Shown here piece by piece: positions 25,765 through 33,913 of a DNA stretch of 64,000 nucleotides. Every line of letters starts with the position of its first letter. Positions within the stretch are counted from its first letter, which is position 1. The DNA lies in assembly GCA_022826565.1 (NCBI GenBank), contig JAJDUP010000012.1, positions 186,001 to 250,000 of the forward strand, given 5' to 3'. This stretch comes from Gemmatimonadota bacterium (GTDB taxonomy: Bacteria; Gemmatimonadota; Gemmatimonadetes; Longimicrobiales; Gaopeijiaceae). The translations under genes and the position numbers were made by a program. The notes beneath the pieces were generated by a model that was not told the DNA's origin, did no database searches, and saw only the letters and a program-made list of their open reading frames with translations.

Positions 25765-27114
25765 CTATCTGCGGACCAGACGCGTCTCCGGGTAGCGCGC
25801 GTACCACCCGAACCAGAAGGCCCGGTGCGCGGGGAGCCGTTCCAGGCGCTCCGCGGCCGGCCCGGTCAGCGCCCCCTCCTCGACCGTCCACCGCTCCCCG
25901 CTCTCGTCGATGACCGCGCTGTCGCCATCCCACTGGGTGAAGCGGCGGCCCGCGCTTTCATAGACTCGGCTGGCCCCGCTGCGGTCGGTCAGCGCCACGA
26001 ATTCCCTCCCGCCGAGCACGTCGTGATACACGCGATTGCGCGCGAGAAAGTCCACCTCGATCGCAAGCTGCTCGCCCGGGGCCTCGGCGAAGCGGAGCAC
26101 CAGCACCTCGTCCTTGTTGTCGAGGCGGTCGTCCAGCTCGGGCACGGTGAACATGAGCCGGTCGGTGGCGAAGTAGTCCCGGTAGGCCACGCCCTCGCGG
26201 TAGTCGCGCTCGTGGCCGGTGTCGAGCGACAGCACCAGGGTCTCGGGGTGCCGCCTGCGCCATTCCTCCCAGGTCGTGGTCACGACGTAGCGCGGCTCGA
26301 GCGAGATCCCCCGGCCGACGAGCGGACCGACGGCCGGCGCGCCCGCGAAGGTCGACCAGAGCGACTTGGTCGCGTGGTCGTACATGAGCTTGTTCGAACG
26401 GTAGAGAAAGCCGCTCGTGCCGAGTTCGTGGTGCACGCCGTCGAAGGCCGAGCGGTAGAGGATCATGGTCCCGCACAGGGTGCAGTACACGCCCGTGTAG
26501 TGCTCGCCGGCGATCGAATCCTTGAACATCTCGTGCCAGGCGAGGATGCGCTTGGGATAGGCGCGGATGTCGCCGTCGAGTGCGACGCCGAAGATGACGT
26601 TGTCGTCGTCCATGTACTCCGCCTCTGCGGCGGTGATCATCTTCGGGTGGTCGAGAGGCGGGATTCCGTCCTGGGGCACGCCGCCCCAGCGGATCTCGTC
26701 GAGCCGGATGGCCGCGGGAGGGTCGTAGTCGAAGTACTCCGCGAAACGGGGGTCGAGGTACTCGTACAGTGCCGCCTTGAAGTCGGCGTAGTCGGGGTGG
26801 GTGCCGGGGTCGGTCCGCCAGATCCAGTCCCACCACCGGTCGGGATCGTGCCCCAGCTTCTGCCCGGTCCCCTCTTCGAGGATCTCGATGATGCGCCGCT
26901 CGATCCACACGCCCTGCACGAACCGGTGCAGCTCGATGAGCATCGACGCGTAGGAATCGTCCCAGTTCTCCAGGACGATCGCTTCGGCCTCGGCCGCCTG
27001 GTCCGGGTCGAACGCGGCGAGAAGGAGGAAGGTGTCGACGGGAGGCGGGGCTACCTGACGAGAGTGGGACGCGAGGAGCGCCAGGCAGGTCAGCAGGAGG
27101 AGCAGCGGGCGCAT
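25765..27114 (-). CDS. DUF3179-domain exported protein
   Basis: A 449-residue protein with a short hydrophobic leader (LLLLLTCLALLASHS) and a DUF3179 domain from about residue 150: VIFGVALDGDIRAYPKRILAWHEM, the C-x-x-C in VYCTLCGTMILY, and TSGFLYRSNKLMYD. DUF3179 is widespread in marine and environmental bacteria; its function is unknown, though the conserved Cys pair and aromatic residues suggest metal or cofactor binding. The first 130 residues (helical, WDD and WW-rich) are variable in the family. It converges on the multicopper oxidase gene with abutting stop codons and lies downstream of vapBC on the same strand with only four bases between, so some read-through is likely. Confidence 0.85.
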   Translation of the reverse strand: MRPLLLLLTCLALLASHSRQVAPPPVDTFLLLAAFDPDQAAEAEAIVLENWDDSYASMLIELHRFVQGVWIERRIIEILEEGTGQKLGHDPDRWWDWIWRTDPGTHPDYADFKAALYEYLDPRFAEYFDYDPPAAIRLDEIRWGGVPQDGIPPLDHPKMITAAEAEYMDDDNVIFGVALDGDIRAYPKRILAWHEMFKDSIAGEHYTGVYCTLCGTMILYRSAFDGVHHELGTSGFLYRSNKLMYDHATKSLWSTFAGAPAVGPLVGRGISLEPRYVVTTTWEEWRRRHPETLVLSLDTGHERDYREGVAYRDYFATDRLMFTVPELDDRLDNKDEVLVLRFAEAPGEQLAIEVDFLARNRVYHDVLGGREFVALTDRSGASRVYESAGRRFTQWDGDSAVIDESGERWTVEEGALTGPAAERLERLPAHRAFWFGWYARYPETRLVRR

Positions 27115-27118
27115 GGCA

Positions 27119-27541
27119 CTACGCGTGCCGTTTGACCCAGCTGTCGGGAGTGATCGCCCCGGCCCTTGCGATCAGCTCTCGGTCCCAGGATACCAGCTGC
27201 CCCTCCACACTCCGCGCAAGGGCGGCGTAGAGGGAATCCCCGGAACGAAGGAAACTCCGCGTCCCGACCCGGATCGCCCGCAGGATGGCCGGCCGATTCA
27301 ACGAGTGCTTCGCGACCAGCGGCGAGCCCAGCATCCGACCGGCGAGCTTGCTACCCCGGGTGGGGTTGCGCAGCCTGCGGGCAAGTGCGCAGGCGATCTC
27401 CAACTCCGCGTATTCCGGGAGGGCAATCGGGATCTTCCCGTCCACCACCATGGAAAGGAAGCGGCGGCTGGGCTCTGACCGGCTATCCTTTGAATCCACA
27501 GCCGAGACCCAGACACTCGCGTCGATGACGAGCGTGATCAC
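27119..27541 (-). CDS. VapC-like PIN-domain toxin
   Basis: A 140-residue PIN-domain ribonuclease. The first acidic residue is in LVIDASVWVSA; a second in ALPEYAELEIACAL; and further acids in GDSLYAALA and VSWDRELI, which fits the four-acid PIN active site (the first of the last two is Asp in SGDSLYAALA). GTG 27541 overlaps the antitoxin stop by four bases (GTGA), the classic toxin-antitoxin arrangement. It would cleave tRNA or rRNA when freed from the antitoxin. It lies four bases upstream of the DUF3179 start. Confidence 0.87.
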   Translation of the reverse strand: MITLVIDASVWVSAVDSKDSRSEPSRRFLSMVVDGKIPIALPEYAELEIACALARRLRNPTRGSKLAGRMLGSPLVAKHSLNRPAILRAIRVGTRSFLRSGDSLYAALARSVEGQLVSWDRELIARAGAITPDSWVKRHA

Positions 27542-27804
27542 CTGGGCTCCAGGCGGTTTCGGTCCGCCTCCAATTCTTCTCTCGCCGTGCGGCCCGCCGG
27601 AGCTTGCCTGATCGCTTCGTCCGCCTCATCCAGCCATGAGCGCAGCCATTCGGCCGGGGTCTCGCGGGCCTGACCTTCCGCTCCCTCTCCCAACCAGCGC
27701 TCATACAGCCGCGTCGTCACTTCGCGAATCGTCAGCCCGCGCAGGGCAGCCTCGGACTTGACCTGCCGGTACAGATCATCAGGAATGTCCATGGTCGCTT
27801 TCAT
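27538..27804 (-). CDS. VapB-like antitoxin
   Basis: An 88-residue antitoxin with a ribbon-helix-helix-like start, MKATMDIPDDLYRQVKSEAALRGLTIREVTTRLYERWL, and a charged C-terminal tail that should wrap the PIN toxin. Overlaps the toxin gene by four bases. A TTGACA at 27835-27840 (minus strand) and an interrupted palindrome GTATTCCTGTATAC at 27820-27833 lie just upstream, as expected for autorepression by VapB-VapC. Confidence 0.88.
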   Translation of the reverse strand: MKATMDIPDDLYRQVKSEAALRGLTIREVTTRLYERWLGEGAEGQARETPAEWLRSWLDEADEAIRQAPAGRTAREELEADRNRLEPR

Positions 27805-27819
27805 CCGATCATGCTAACC

Positions 27820-27840
27820 GTATTCCTGTATACCTGTCAA
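27820..27840 (-). promoter_or_regulatory. vapBC promoter -35 and operator palindrome
   Basis: On the minus strand TTGACA (27840-27835) is followed by the palindrome GTATACAGGAATAC (27833-27820) and a TTAGCA about 17 bases downstream of the -35. The antitoxin ATG is at 27804. A palindrome between -35 and -10 is the usual place for VapBC autorepression. Confidence 0.5.
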
Positions 27841-28012
27841 GCCGGAAGTCGGCCGACGCCAAATCGACATTCGCCGACCCCGCGCTCGATCAACTCCCCG
27901 CACTGTCGCGCAACCGGGCAGGTGGGACTTACTCTTGGTGCCGGAACCGATGGCCCTCACGGCCGCGTCCCCCGAATGGAACCGTGCAGACACTGTGCAA
28001 GGAGCTGGAAGC

Positions 28013-29398
28013 ATGACCACTCGCCACCCACTCGCCCGCGCCGCTCTCCTCGCCGCGGCCGCCGCCGTGCTGGCCGCGCCCACATTCCTGGCCGCGCCCG
28101 CCGCCGCCCAGGAGGGTCCCGACCGCGAGAACACCTCGAACCTGCAGCGCCTCAAGCACGTGCCGCTCGAGATGGGGCCGCAGTTCAGCCGGTCGGACGT
28201 CGAGATCGAGCAGGAGCTCAGCCGTCCGTTCGTCTACGCCAGCCGGATCATGAACCCGACCTTCGGCTTCGACATCATCTCGATCGAGGACCCGAACAAC
28301 GCCGAGGTGATCTACGAGTGGCGGATCGAGGACGCGGAGCTGCACGTCGGGCTCGGCGGGATGGACCCCAAGTACTTCAAGCATGACGGGCGCTACTACC
28401 TGGTGCAGTCGATGCAGTTCGCGCCCGGCGGCCCGAACGTCGACCTCGGCGCGGTCGTCTTCGACGTGACGTCGCTTCCCGATGTCTCCGGCGTCCGCGA
28501 AGTCGGGCGGATGCGCGCGGCGGACACTCCGGGCGGCTTCCACAACATCTTCATGTACAAGCACTCGTCGGGCGCGCCGCTGCTCTTCGCCACCACGAGC
28601 GGCCAGCACGCCAACGTCTACGACATGTCGCTCTTCATCCAGGGCGACAGCGCCCAGGGGCTGGTGGGACAGATGCCGTGGCCCTCGACCGCCACCCCGT
28701 CACCCTACGGGATGCTCCAGGGCTACCACGACTTCTACGTCGCGTTCGACCATGCGACGGGCAAGGACATGGCGTACGGTGCCGGACTCGACGGCTACTA
28801 CGTCTACGACGTGACCGATCCCGCCAACCCCGTTCTGGCGACCTCGATCGTCGGCGTCCTCGGCGTGCAGCTCGCTCACACGATGAGCGCCACCCCGGAC
28901 CACAAGTACGCCGTCGGCCAGACCGAGTACCTCTACTCGCCGGTCCGCCTCTACGACCTGCAGCCGGGGCTCTCGGGCGAGGTCGAGACGATCAACGAGG
29001 AGATGTCGGTGTGGACGCCCAACTGGAAGGGCTTCACCCACAACCACGAGATGCGCTGGCCCTACGTATTCGTGTCGTCGTTCGAGGACGGCCTGTACGT
29101 CTTCAACATGCGCGACCCTGAGAACCCGTCGACGGTGGGCTTCTTCGACACCTACCACGGCCCCGAGCGCCGCGGGCTCGACCCCCGCACCCTCGCCGAG
29201 GGCGACACGGGGTTCAACGGCGCGTGGGGGATCGACGTGCGCAACGCCGACGGCCTCATCGTCGTGAGCGACTTCACCACCGGCGTCCACTTCATGAAGC
29301 TCGACGGCTTCGACGGGTGGAACGGTGCGGACTGGGGCATGCCGAACGTGTCGAGCGTGCAGGACTGGGACAACGCGCCGCGGCGGGTGATCCCATAG
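28013..29398 (+). CDS. Secreted LVIVD-repeat beta-propeller protein
   Basis: A 461-residue exported protein. After a signal peptide (LLAAAAAVLAAPTFLAAPAAAQ) come repeats of the LVIVD type, each with a strand pattern 'xVxDVTxPxxPxxVG': VVFDVTSLPDVSGVREVG, YYVYDVTDPANPVLATS, LYVFNMRDPENPSTVGF, and a last IDVRNADGLIVVSD. Such repeats form beta-propellers on bacterial surfaces; substrates are unknown, and family members are often annotated as 'LVIVD repeat-containing' or choice-of-anchor proteins. ATG 28013 with AAGGAG eight bases upstream is preferred over ATG 27935, which would precede the signal peptide by 26 residues. It is followed by two secreted-protein genes on the same strand. Confidence 0.85.
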   Translation: MTTRHPLARAALLAAAAAVLAAPTFLAAPAAAQEGPDRENTSNLQRLKHVPLEMGPQFSRSDVEIEQELSRPFVYASRIMNPTFGFDIISIEDPNNAEVIYEWRIEDAELHVGLGGMDPKYFKHDGRYYLVQSMQFAPGGPNVDLGAVVFDVTSLPDVSGVREVGRMRAADTPGGFHNIFMYKHSSGAPLLFATTSGQHANVYDMSLFIQGDSAQGLVGQMPWPSTATPSPYGMLQGYHDFYVAFDHATGKDMAYGAGLDGYYVYDVTDPANPVLATSIVGVLGVQLAHTMSATPDHKYAVGQTEYLYSPVRLYDLQPGLSGEVETINEEMSVWTPNWKGFTHNHEMRWPYVFVSSFEDGLYVFNMRDPENPSTVGFFDTYHGPERRGLDPRTLAEGDTGFNGAWGIDVRNADGLIVVSDFTTGVHFMKLDGFDGWNGADWGMPNVSSVQDWDNAPRRVIP

Positions 29399-29485
29399 GG
29401 GAACCCGGGAACTTGTATACAGCCTGGCGGGTACTCTTGTATTCACTGAACGGTATCCGCCGGTGACACAGTTCCGAGGACGAGT

Positions 29486-30070
29486 GTGAGATCACGGTTG
29501 CGACGTGCTTCGCCATGCGTGGCGGCGCTCCTGGGCATCGCCCTGACCGGAGCCGCCGGAGCCCTTCCGGCCACCGCCCAACCCGTGGTTCCCCCCTGCG
29601 AGCCCGTCCTGGACCACGCCACGGCGGAAGTCTCGGATCTCGGTCGCTTCAACCTCGGCGCTGCGCCGGGACGCGAAGGCTGCGGCCTGGCCGAACTGGT
29701 CGGCGCGTGGTCGCCCTTCGGCCTCGCGGTCATGCGCTCCGGCCACCTCGACCAGGAGTTGCGCCTCGTCCTCGATCTTCCGACGCTGGAAGGCGAAGCG
29801 GGGCTCTCGGAGGACGGGCCGCGCTACGTCGCCTGGGTCGCCACCCCCGCCCTGGACCGCATCGAGGCGCTTGGCACGGTCGCGTCCGGCGAGCCCTTTG
29901 CCGCTCCCGTGCACTGGAACAAGATCGTGATCGTCGTCAGCCGCGAAGACGGCGCCCCCGCGGCCGACGCGCCGCGCTGGAGCGGCCCGGTCGTGCTGCT
30001 CGGACGGTCACGCAGCGCGCTTCTCGAGAACCTGATGGGCCACTCTATCTTCCGGCGGGCGGAGATGTAG
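29486..30070 (+). CDS. Small secreted protein of unknown function
   Basis: A 194-residue protein starting at GTG 29486 with a signal peptide (SPCVAALLGIALTGAAGALPATAQP). The mature part has two Cys early (VPPCEPV and GREGCGLAE) that may form a disulfide. I do not recognise the fold. It has an internal motif YVAWVATPALDRIEALGTV and ends VLLGRSRSALLENLMGHSIFRRAEM, reminiscent of exported 'anti-sigma/DUF4397-like' proteins without enough detail to assign one. It is followed after only three bases by the LRR lipoprotein gene and may be in an operon with it. Confidence 0.72.
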   Translation: MRSRLRRASPCVAALLGIALTGAAGALPATAQPVVPPCEPVLDHATAEVSDLGRFNLGAAPGREGCGLAELVGAWSPFGLAVMRSGHLDQELRLVLDLPTLEGEAGLSEDGPRYVAWVATPALDRIEALGTVASGEPFAAPVHWNKIVIVVSREDGAPAADAPRWSGPVVLLGRSRSALLENLMGHSIFRRAEM

Positions 30071-30073
30071 CGG

Positions 30074-32704
30074 GTGAGGCGGCAACGGCATTGCCTTGCG
30101 CTGGCCCCGTTGGCGGTTGGCGTTTCGCTGACAGCCTGTGTTGACGATCTCTTGAGAGTCGGATCGCCTGCTCGGCTCGACGTGTGCAACCGGACCCCTC
30201 AGGTGCAGGACGAGATCGTGCGCCGGGCCGGGGTTTCCAGCTGCACGCTGGTCGGTTCTCACGATCTTGCGGCGATCGTGTGGCTGGATCTGGCCGGAGC
30301 CGGAATCACCTCCCTCCAAGAGGGTGATTTCGACGGGCTGACCGGGATCACGCGGCTGGATCTGGGGCAAAACAGCCTCACATCACTTCCCGAGGGCATT
30401 TTCGCCGGGCTGACAGGCCTCCGGGAGCTGTTCCTGCATTTCAACGCCCTCACCACTCTGCCGGAAGGAGTCTTTTACGGTCTGGCGAATCTGGAATGGC
30501 TGACGCTTCACGAGAATGATCTCACCGCGCTTCCGCCGCAGGTGTTCGCCGGGTTGTCGCGGCTCAAGCGACTGAGCCTCGTCAGCAACGATATCTCGGC
30601 GTTGCCCGAAGCGGTGTTCGAAGGCTTGGGCAGCCTGGAGTACCTGCATCTGGGAAGCAGCGGGATCGCCGCGGTTCCCGAGGGCCTGTTCAGGGGGCTG
30701 TCGCGGCTGGAAACGCTGGCCATCCTGGGCAACAATCTGAGATCTCTTCCCCCAGGCGTGTTCGCCGGGCTCGGCGGCCTGGAAACACTCGATCTGAGGT
30801 ACAACCTCTTCCAGACCCTGCCCGAGCACCTCTTTGTCGATCTGGTCGCTCTGAAGACGCTACGGCTGGGCTTCAACAACCTCCGTTCATTGCCGGAATG
30901 GCTGTTGTCGGGCCCCCGGGAACTGGAGTCACTCAATCTGGGCCACAACCCGCTGGAGACACTTCCCGATGGTGTGTTCGCGGAGCTCGACAGCCTGAGA
31001 TGGCTGGACCTGAGCTCCAACCGGCTGTCCGGATTGCCCGAAGAGGTGTTCGGCGGCCTGACGGGTCTGCGGACGCTGAAGCTGGAGGACAACCGTATCC
31101 ACAAACTCTCCTCCGGTTTGTTCGCCGACCTGTCGAACCTCGAAATCCTGTCCCTGGCCGACAACGATCTGCAGGAGCTTCCCGCGGGGATCTTTGCCGG
31201 GCTCGAGAACGCCAAGCGGCTTACGCTGCATGGCAACCCCGGCGCTCCTTTTGCCCTTGTGCTGCGGGTCAAACGTACCGACAACGACAACCTGCTTTCG
31301 CCGAGCCCCGGCAAGGTCGTTTTGCACATCGACGAGGGCACGCCCTTTGACATGACGGTCAACGTGTCGGCGCAGGGGGGTGCACTTTCGTCGGAGCAGG
31401 TCACCCTTGAGGCCGGAGCCACGAGCAGCCGCGAATTCGAGGTCACATCGAGCACGGGGACGGCGACCCATGTCAGCGCGGGCCCGCCGCCGCCGGTATC
31501 GGGAGAGTTCACCGGCATCGGGATCGACGTCGGCGATCCCATCGTTCTGTTCGCGGAGGCCTCCAATCGTGCTCCCGTCGCCGCGAAAGCCATTCCGCCG
31601 TACCGGCTTCGGGCGGGTGGCCGGGCCGGCGAGGTCGACCTGGCCTTCCCATGGTTCGAGGATCCCGACGGTGACTCGCTGACCTACGAGGTGGTGTCGG
31701 ACAATCCCGGAGTTGCCGGGACCGGCCTGTCAGGCGGCGTCGCCACGTTCAGGGGGATGGCGGAAGGGACGGCGCTGGTCACGATCCGGGCGACGGACCC
31801 GGGGGGCCTGAGCGCCGAGCAACCCGTGCGGATGCACGTGATCGCGCCGGGTGATCCGGAGGGCTTCGACATCGATCTGGTCGCCGTGGGCGATGTCCCG
31901 GCGCACGTCATGCACAGGGTGGGCCAGGCCGCCGAGCGCTGGCGCCGGATCGTGGCGCAAACCGATTTGCCTACCACGGCGGTACTCGCGGATGACGATC
32001 TGGAGTGCTTCGGCGCCAGGCCGGGCTTTCGCATGGCGGAGATCGAGGATCTGCTGGTGCTCGCGACGGTCACGCAAGACGACAACTCGGCATTCATGGC
32101 CGGCCCCTGCCGGATGCGGAACGGCTCGCTGTTGCCGTTGGTGGCCGTGGTGAAGTTCAACGAAGGGTCCCTCGCCCAGTTGGAGGGCGACGGCAGGCTT
32201 CCGGAGGTCGCCGTTCACCTCATTGGCCACACGCTGGGGATCGGCACGATCTGGGACGGCCTGGGACTGCTGCGCAATCCCTCGCGCCGGGGCAACCGGG
32301 GCGCAGATACGCACTTTACGGGCCCGCTTGCAACCGCCGCGTTCAACGCGGCCGGCGGCGCAGCCTACACGGGCGGGGCGAGAGTACCTGTCGAGAACGG
32401 CTTTTCGGATTTCGTGAACGACTCGCATTGGAGGACATCGGTGATGCAGAACGAAATCATGACGCCTTTCGCGTGCGTGCAGCCCGGCTCCAGCCCCTTG
32501 AGTGCGATAACGATCCAGACACTGGCGGACTTCGGCTACACGGTCGATGTCAGCCTGGCGGACCCGTATACGGTTCCGGTTCCGGCCGCGTCCATCGCCG
32601 AGCCGGCTGTAGACCCGATCGTGGGGCTGGGCAGCGACGTGCCTCGCGGGCCTGTCCGGGTGATCAACGAGCAGGGAGAGGTGGTGCGAGTGCTGCGGAA
32701 CTGA
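30074..32704 (+). CDS. LRR lipoprotein with degenerate M8-like metallopeptidase domain
   Basis: An 876-residue predicted lipoprotein (VSLTAC lipobox) starting at GTG 30074. Residues about 75-380 hold roughly a dozen leucine-rich repeats of 24 residues of the type 'LTGLRELFLHFNALTTLPEG', ending with a capping segment. Residues about 500-590 resemble a cadherin-like or Ig-like domain (FEDPDGDSLTYEV). The last third matches leishmanolysin-like secreted peptidases: VAVHLIGHTLGIGTIW, then HWRTSVMQNEIMTPF and TIQTLADFGYTVD. In active relatives the first motif is HExxH; here it reads H715-L716-I-G-H719, so the catalytic Glu is gone. I conclude that it is a surface-binding protein with a non-catalytic pseudo-peptidase, unless another base compensates. 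Its substrate and partner are unknown. Confidence 0.83.
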   Translation: MRRQRHCLALAPLAVGVSLTACVDDLLRVGSPARLDVCNRTPQVQDEIVRRAGVSSCTLVGSHDLAAIVWLDLAGAGITSLQEGDFDGLTGITRLDLGQNSLTSLPEGIFAGLTGLRELFLHFNALTTLPEGVFYGLANLEWLTLHENDLTALPPQVFAGLSRLKRLSLVSNDISALPEAVFEGLGSLEYLHLGSSGIAAVPEGLFRGLSRLETLAILGNNLRSLPPGVFAGLGGLETLDLRYNLFQTLPEHLFVDLVALKTLRLGFNNLRSLPEWLLSGPRELESLNLGHNPLETLPDGVFAELDSLRWLDLSSNRLSGLPEEVFGGLTGLRTLKLEDNRIHKLSSGLFADLSNLEILSLADNDLQELPAGIFAGLENAKRLTLHGNPGAPFALVLRVKRTDNDNLLSPSPGKVVLHIDEGTPFDMTVNVSAQGGALSSEQVTLEAGATSSREFEVTSSTGTATHVSAGPPPPVSGEFTGIGIDVGDPIVLFAEASNRAPVAAKAIPPYRLRAGGRAGEVDLAFPWFEDPDGDSLTYEVVSDNPGVAGTGLSGGVATFRGMAEGTALVTIRATDPGGLSAEQPVRMHVIAPGDPEGFDIDLVAVGDVPAHVMHRVGQAAERWRRIVAQTDLPTTAVLADDDLECFGARPGFRMAEIEDLLVLATVTQDDNSAFMAGPCRMRNGSLLPLVAVVKFNEGSLAQLEGDGRLPEVAVHLIGHTLGIGTIWDGLGLLRNPSRRGNRGADTHFTGPLATAAFNAAGGAAYTGGARVPVENGFSDFVNDSHWRTSVMQNEIMTPFACVQPGSSPLSAITIQTLADFGYTVDVSLADPYTVPVPAASIAEPAVDPIVGLGSDVPRGPVRVINEQGEVVRVLRN

Positions 32705-32721
32705 CCCGCGATGACTCGCCC

Positions 32722-33822
32722 CTAACGCGCCTCCGCCCGAAACGCCGCGATCAGCTCCGTCTCGCGCTCTGGCGCCAACCCCGCCCGCAGCTCCTGCCGC
32801 TCGGCGTCCTGCGCGTTGAACCATTCCAGCGTTTCAACGGCGGTCTCCTCCAGGGTGCGCATCTCGAAGCCGGCCGCGAAGGCCTTGTCGCCGTTCACCT
32901 GCATCATGCCGAGGTAGTCGCCGGACGGCTCGGTCCAGTAGGTGAGCGCGGGGACGCCGTGGTCGCGAAGGAAGAGGGCGTCGAGCCAGGCGAACTCGGC
33001 GTCGGAGCCGATGGCGGCGCGGGTGCGCTCCAGCAGGCTCCCCATTGTGAGGGGCTCCCGCGGGCCGACGATGTTCATGGTGCCGGCAAGGTCGTCCTCC
33101 AAAGCCTTTATCATGAACGCGGTCAGGTCGCGGACATCGACGTGCTGCATGGGATCGTCGGGGGTGCCGGGAGCCAGCACTTCGCCGCCGCGCGCGATGC
33201 GGACGGGCCAGTAGGTGTAGCGGTCGGTGGGATCGCCGGGGCCGATGATGTAGGTGGGGCGCAGGACGAGGTGGCTGTCGGGGAAAGCGGCGCGGGCTTC
33301 GTCCTCGGCGAGGGCCTTCAGCGCGCCGAAGGTGCGGCCGTCGACGATTTCGATTCCGGGGTCGTCGAGGGTGTCGACCGGGGCGTCCTCGTGGATATCG
33401 GTGGTCAGGTAGGGGATGTAGACGCCGGTTGACGAGATGTAGACGTACTTGCCCACCGAGCCCTGGAGCGCCTCGGTCGAGAGGCGGACCCAGCGCGGGA
33501 TGTTGGCCGAGTTGTCGATGACGACGTCCCATTCGCGCCCGGCGAGCGCCCCCAGATCGCCGTCGCGGTCGCCGATCAGCGTTTCGAGGTCGGGGAAGAG
33601 ATCCGGGTTGGTCATTCCCCGGTTGAAGAGAGTGACCTCGTGGCCGCGCGCCAGCGCCGCACGCACCTGGTGCGGACCGATGAAGCTGGTGCCTCCGAGG
33701 ATGAGGATGCGAAGCGGATTGGCGGCCAGGCCGTCGCCCGGATAACAGGCGGCAAGACTGAATCCGCCGATGGCGGCGGTTGTTGTCTGGAGAAACGCGC
33801 GGCGGCTGAGATCCGTCTTCAT
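32722..33822 (-). CDS. Exported NAD-dependent epimerase/dehydratase (extended SDR)
   Basis: A 366-residue extended short-chain dehydrogenase with a twin-arginine-like leader SRRAFLQTTTAAIGG and a lipobox-like SLAAC. The Rossmann motif is ILGGTSFIGPHQV, with the substrate-side STGVYIPY giving the Tyr (the Lys at the usual YxxxK spacing is not obvious, since the sequence reads YIPYLTTD). ATG 33822 follows AAAGG at about six bases; ATG 33828 is too close to it. It is divergent from the MATE gene across about 90 bases. Similar exported, Tat-dependent NAD-dependent epimerases are common in Bacteroidota and Gemmatimonadota; substrate unknown. The Tat signal means it would fold with its cofactor before export. 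Confidence 0.85.
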   Translation of the reverse strand: MKTDLSRRAFLQTTTAAIGGFSLAACYPGDGLAANPLRILILGGTSFIGPHQVRAALARGHEVTLFNRGMTNPDLFPDLETLIGDRDGDLGALAGREWDVVIDNSANIPRWVRLSTEALQGSVGKYVYISSTGVYIPYLTTDIHEDAPVDTLDDPGIEIVDGRTFGALKALAEDEARAAFPDSHLVLRPTYIIGPGDPTDRYTYWPVRIARGGEVLAPGTPDDPMQHVDVRDLTAFMIKALEDDLAGTMNIVGPREPLTMGSLLERTRAAIGSDAEFAWLDALFLRDHGVPALTYWTEPSGDYLGMMQVNGDKAFAAGFEMRTLEETAVETLEWFNAQDAERQELRAGLAPERETELIAAFRAEAR

Positions 33823-33913
33823 CGTCATCCTTTCGATTCTTCGTCCCCACCGGGGAGCGGCGGTCGCGTGCCGTCCCGCCGTCCCCGCGATTCCAGCTAG
33901 CTTAAGCGCCACT

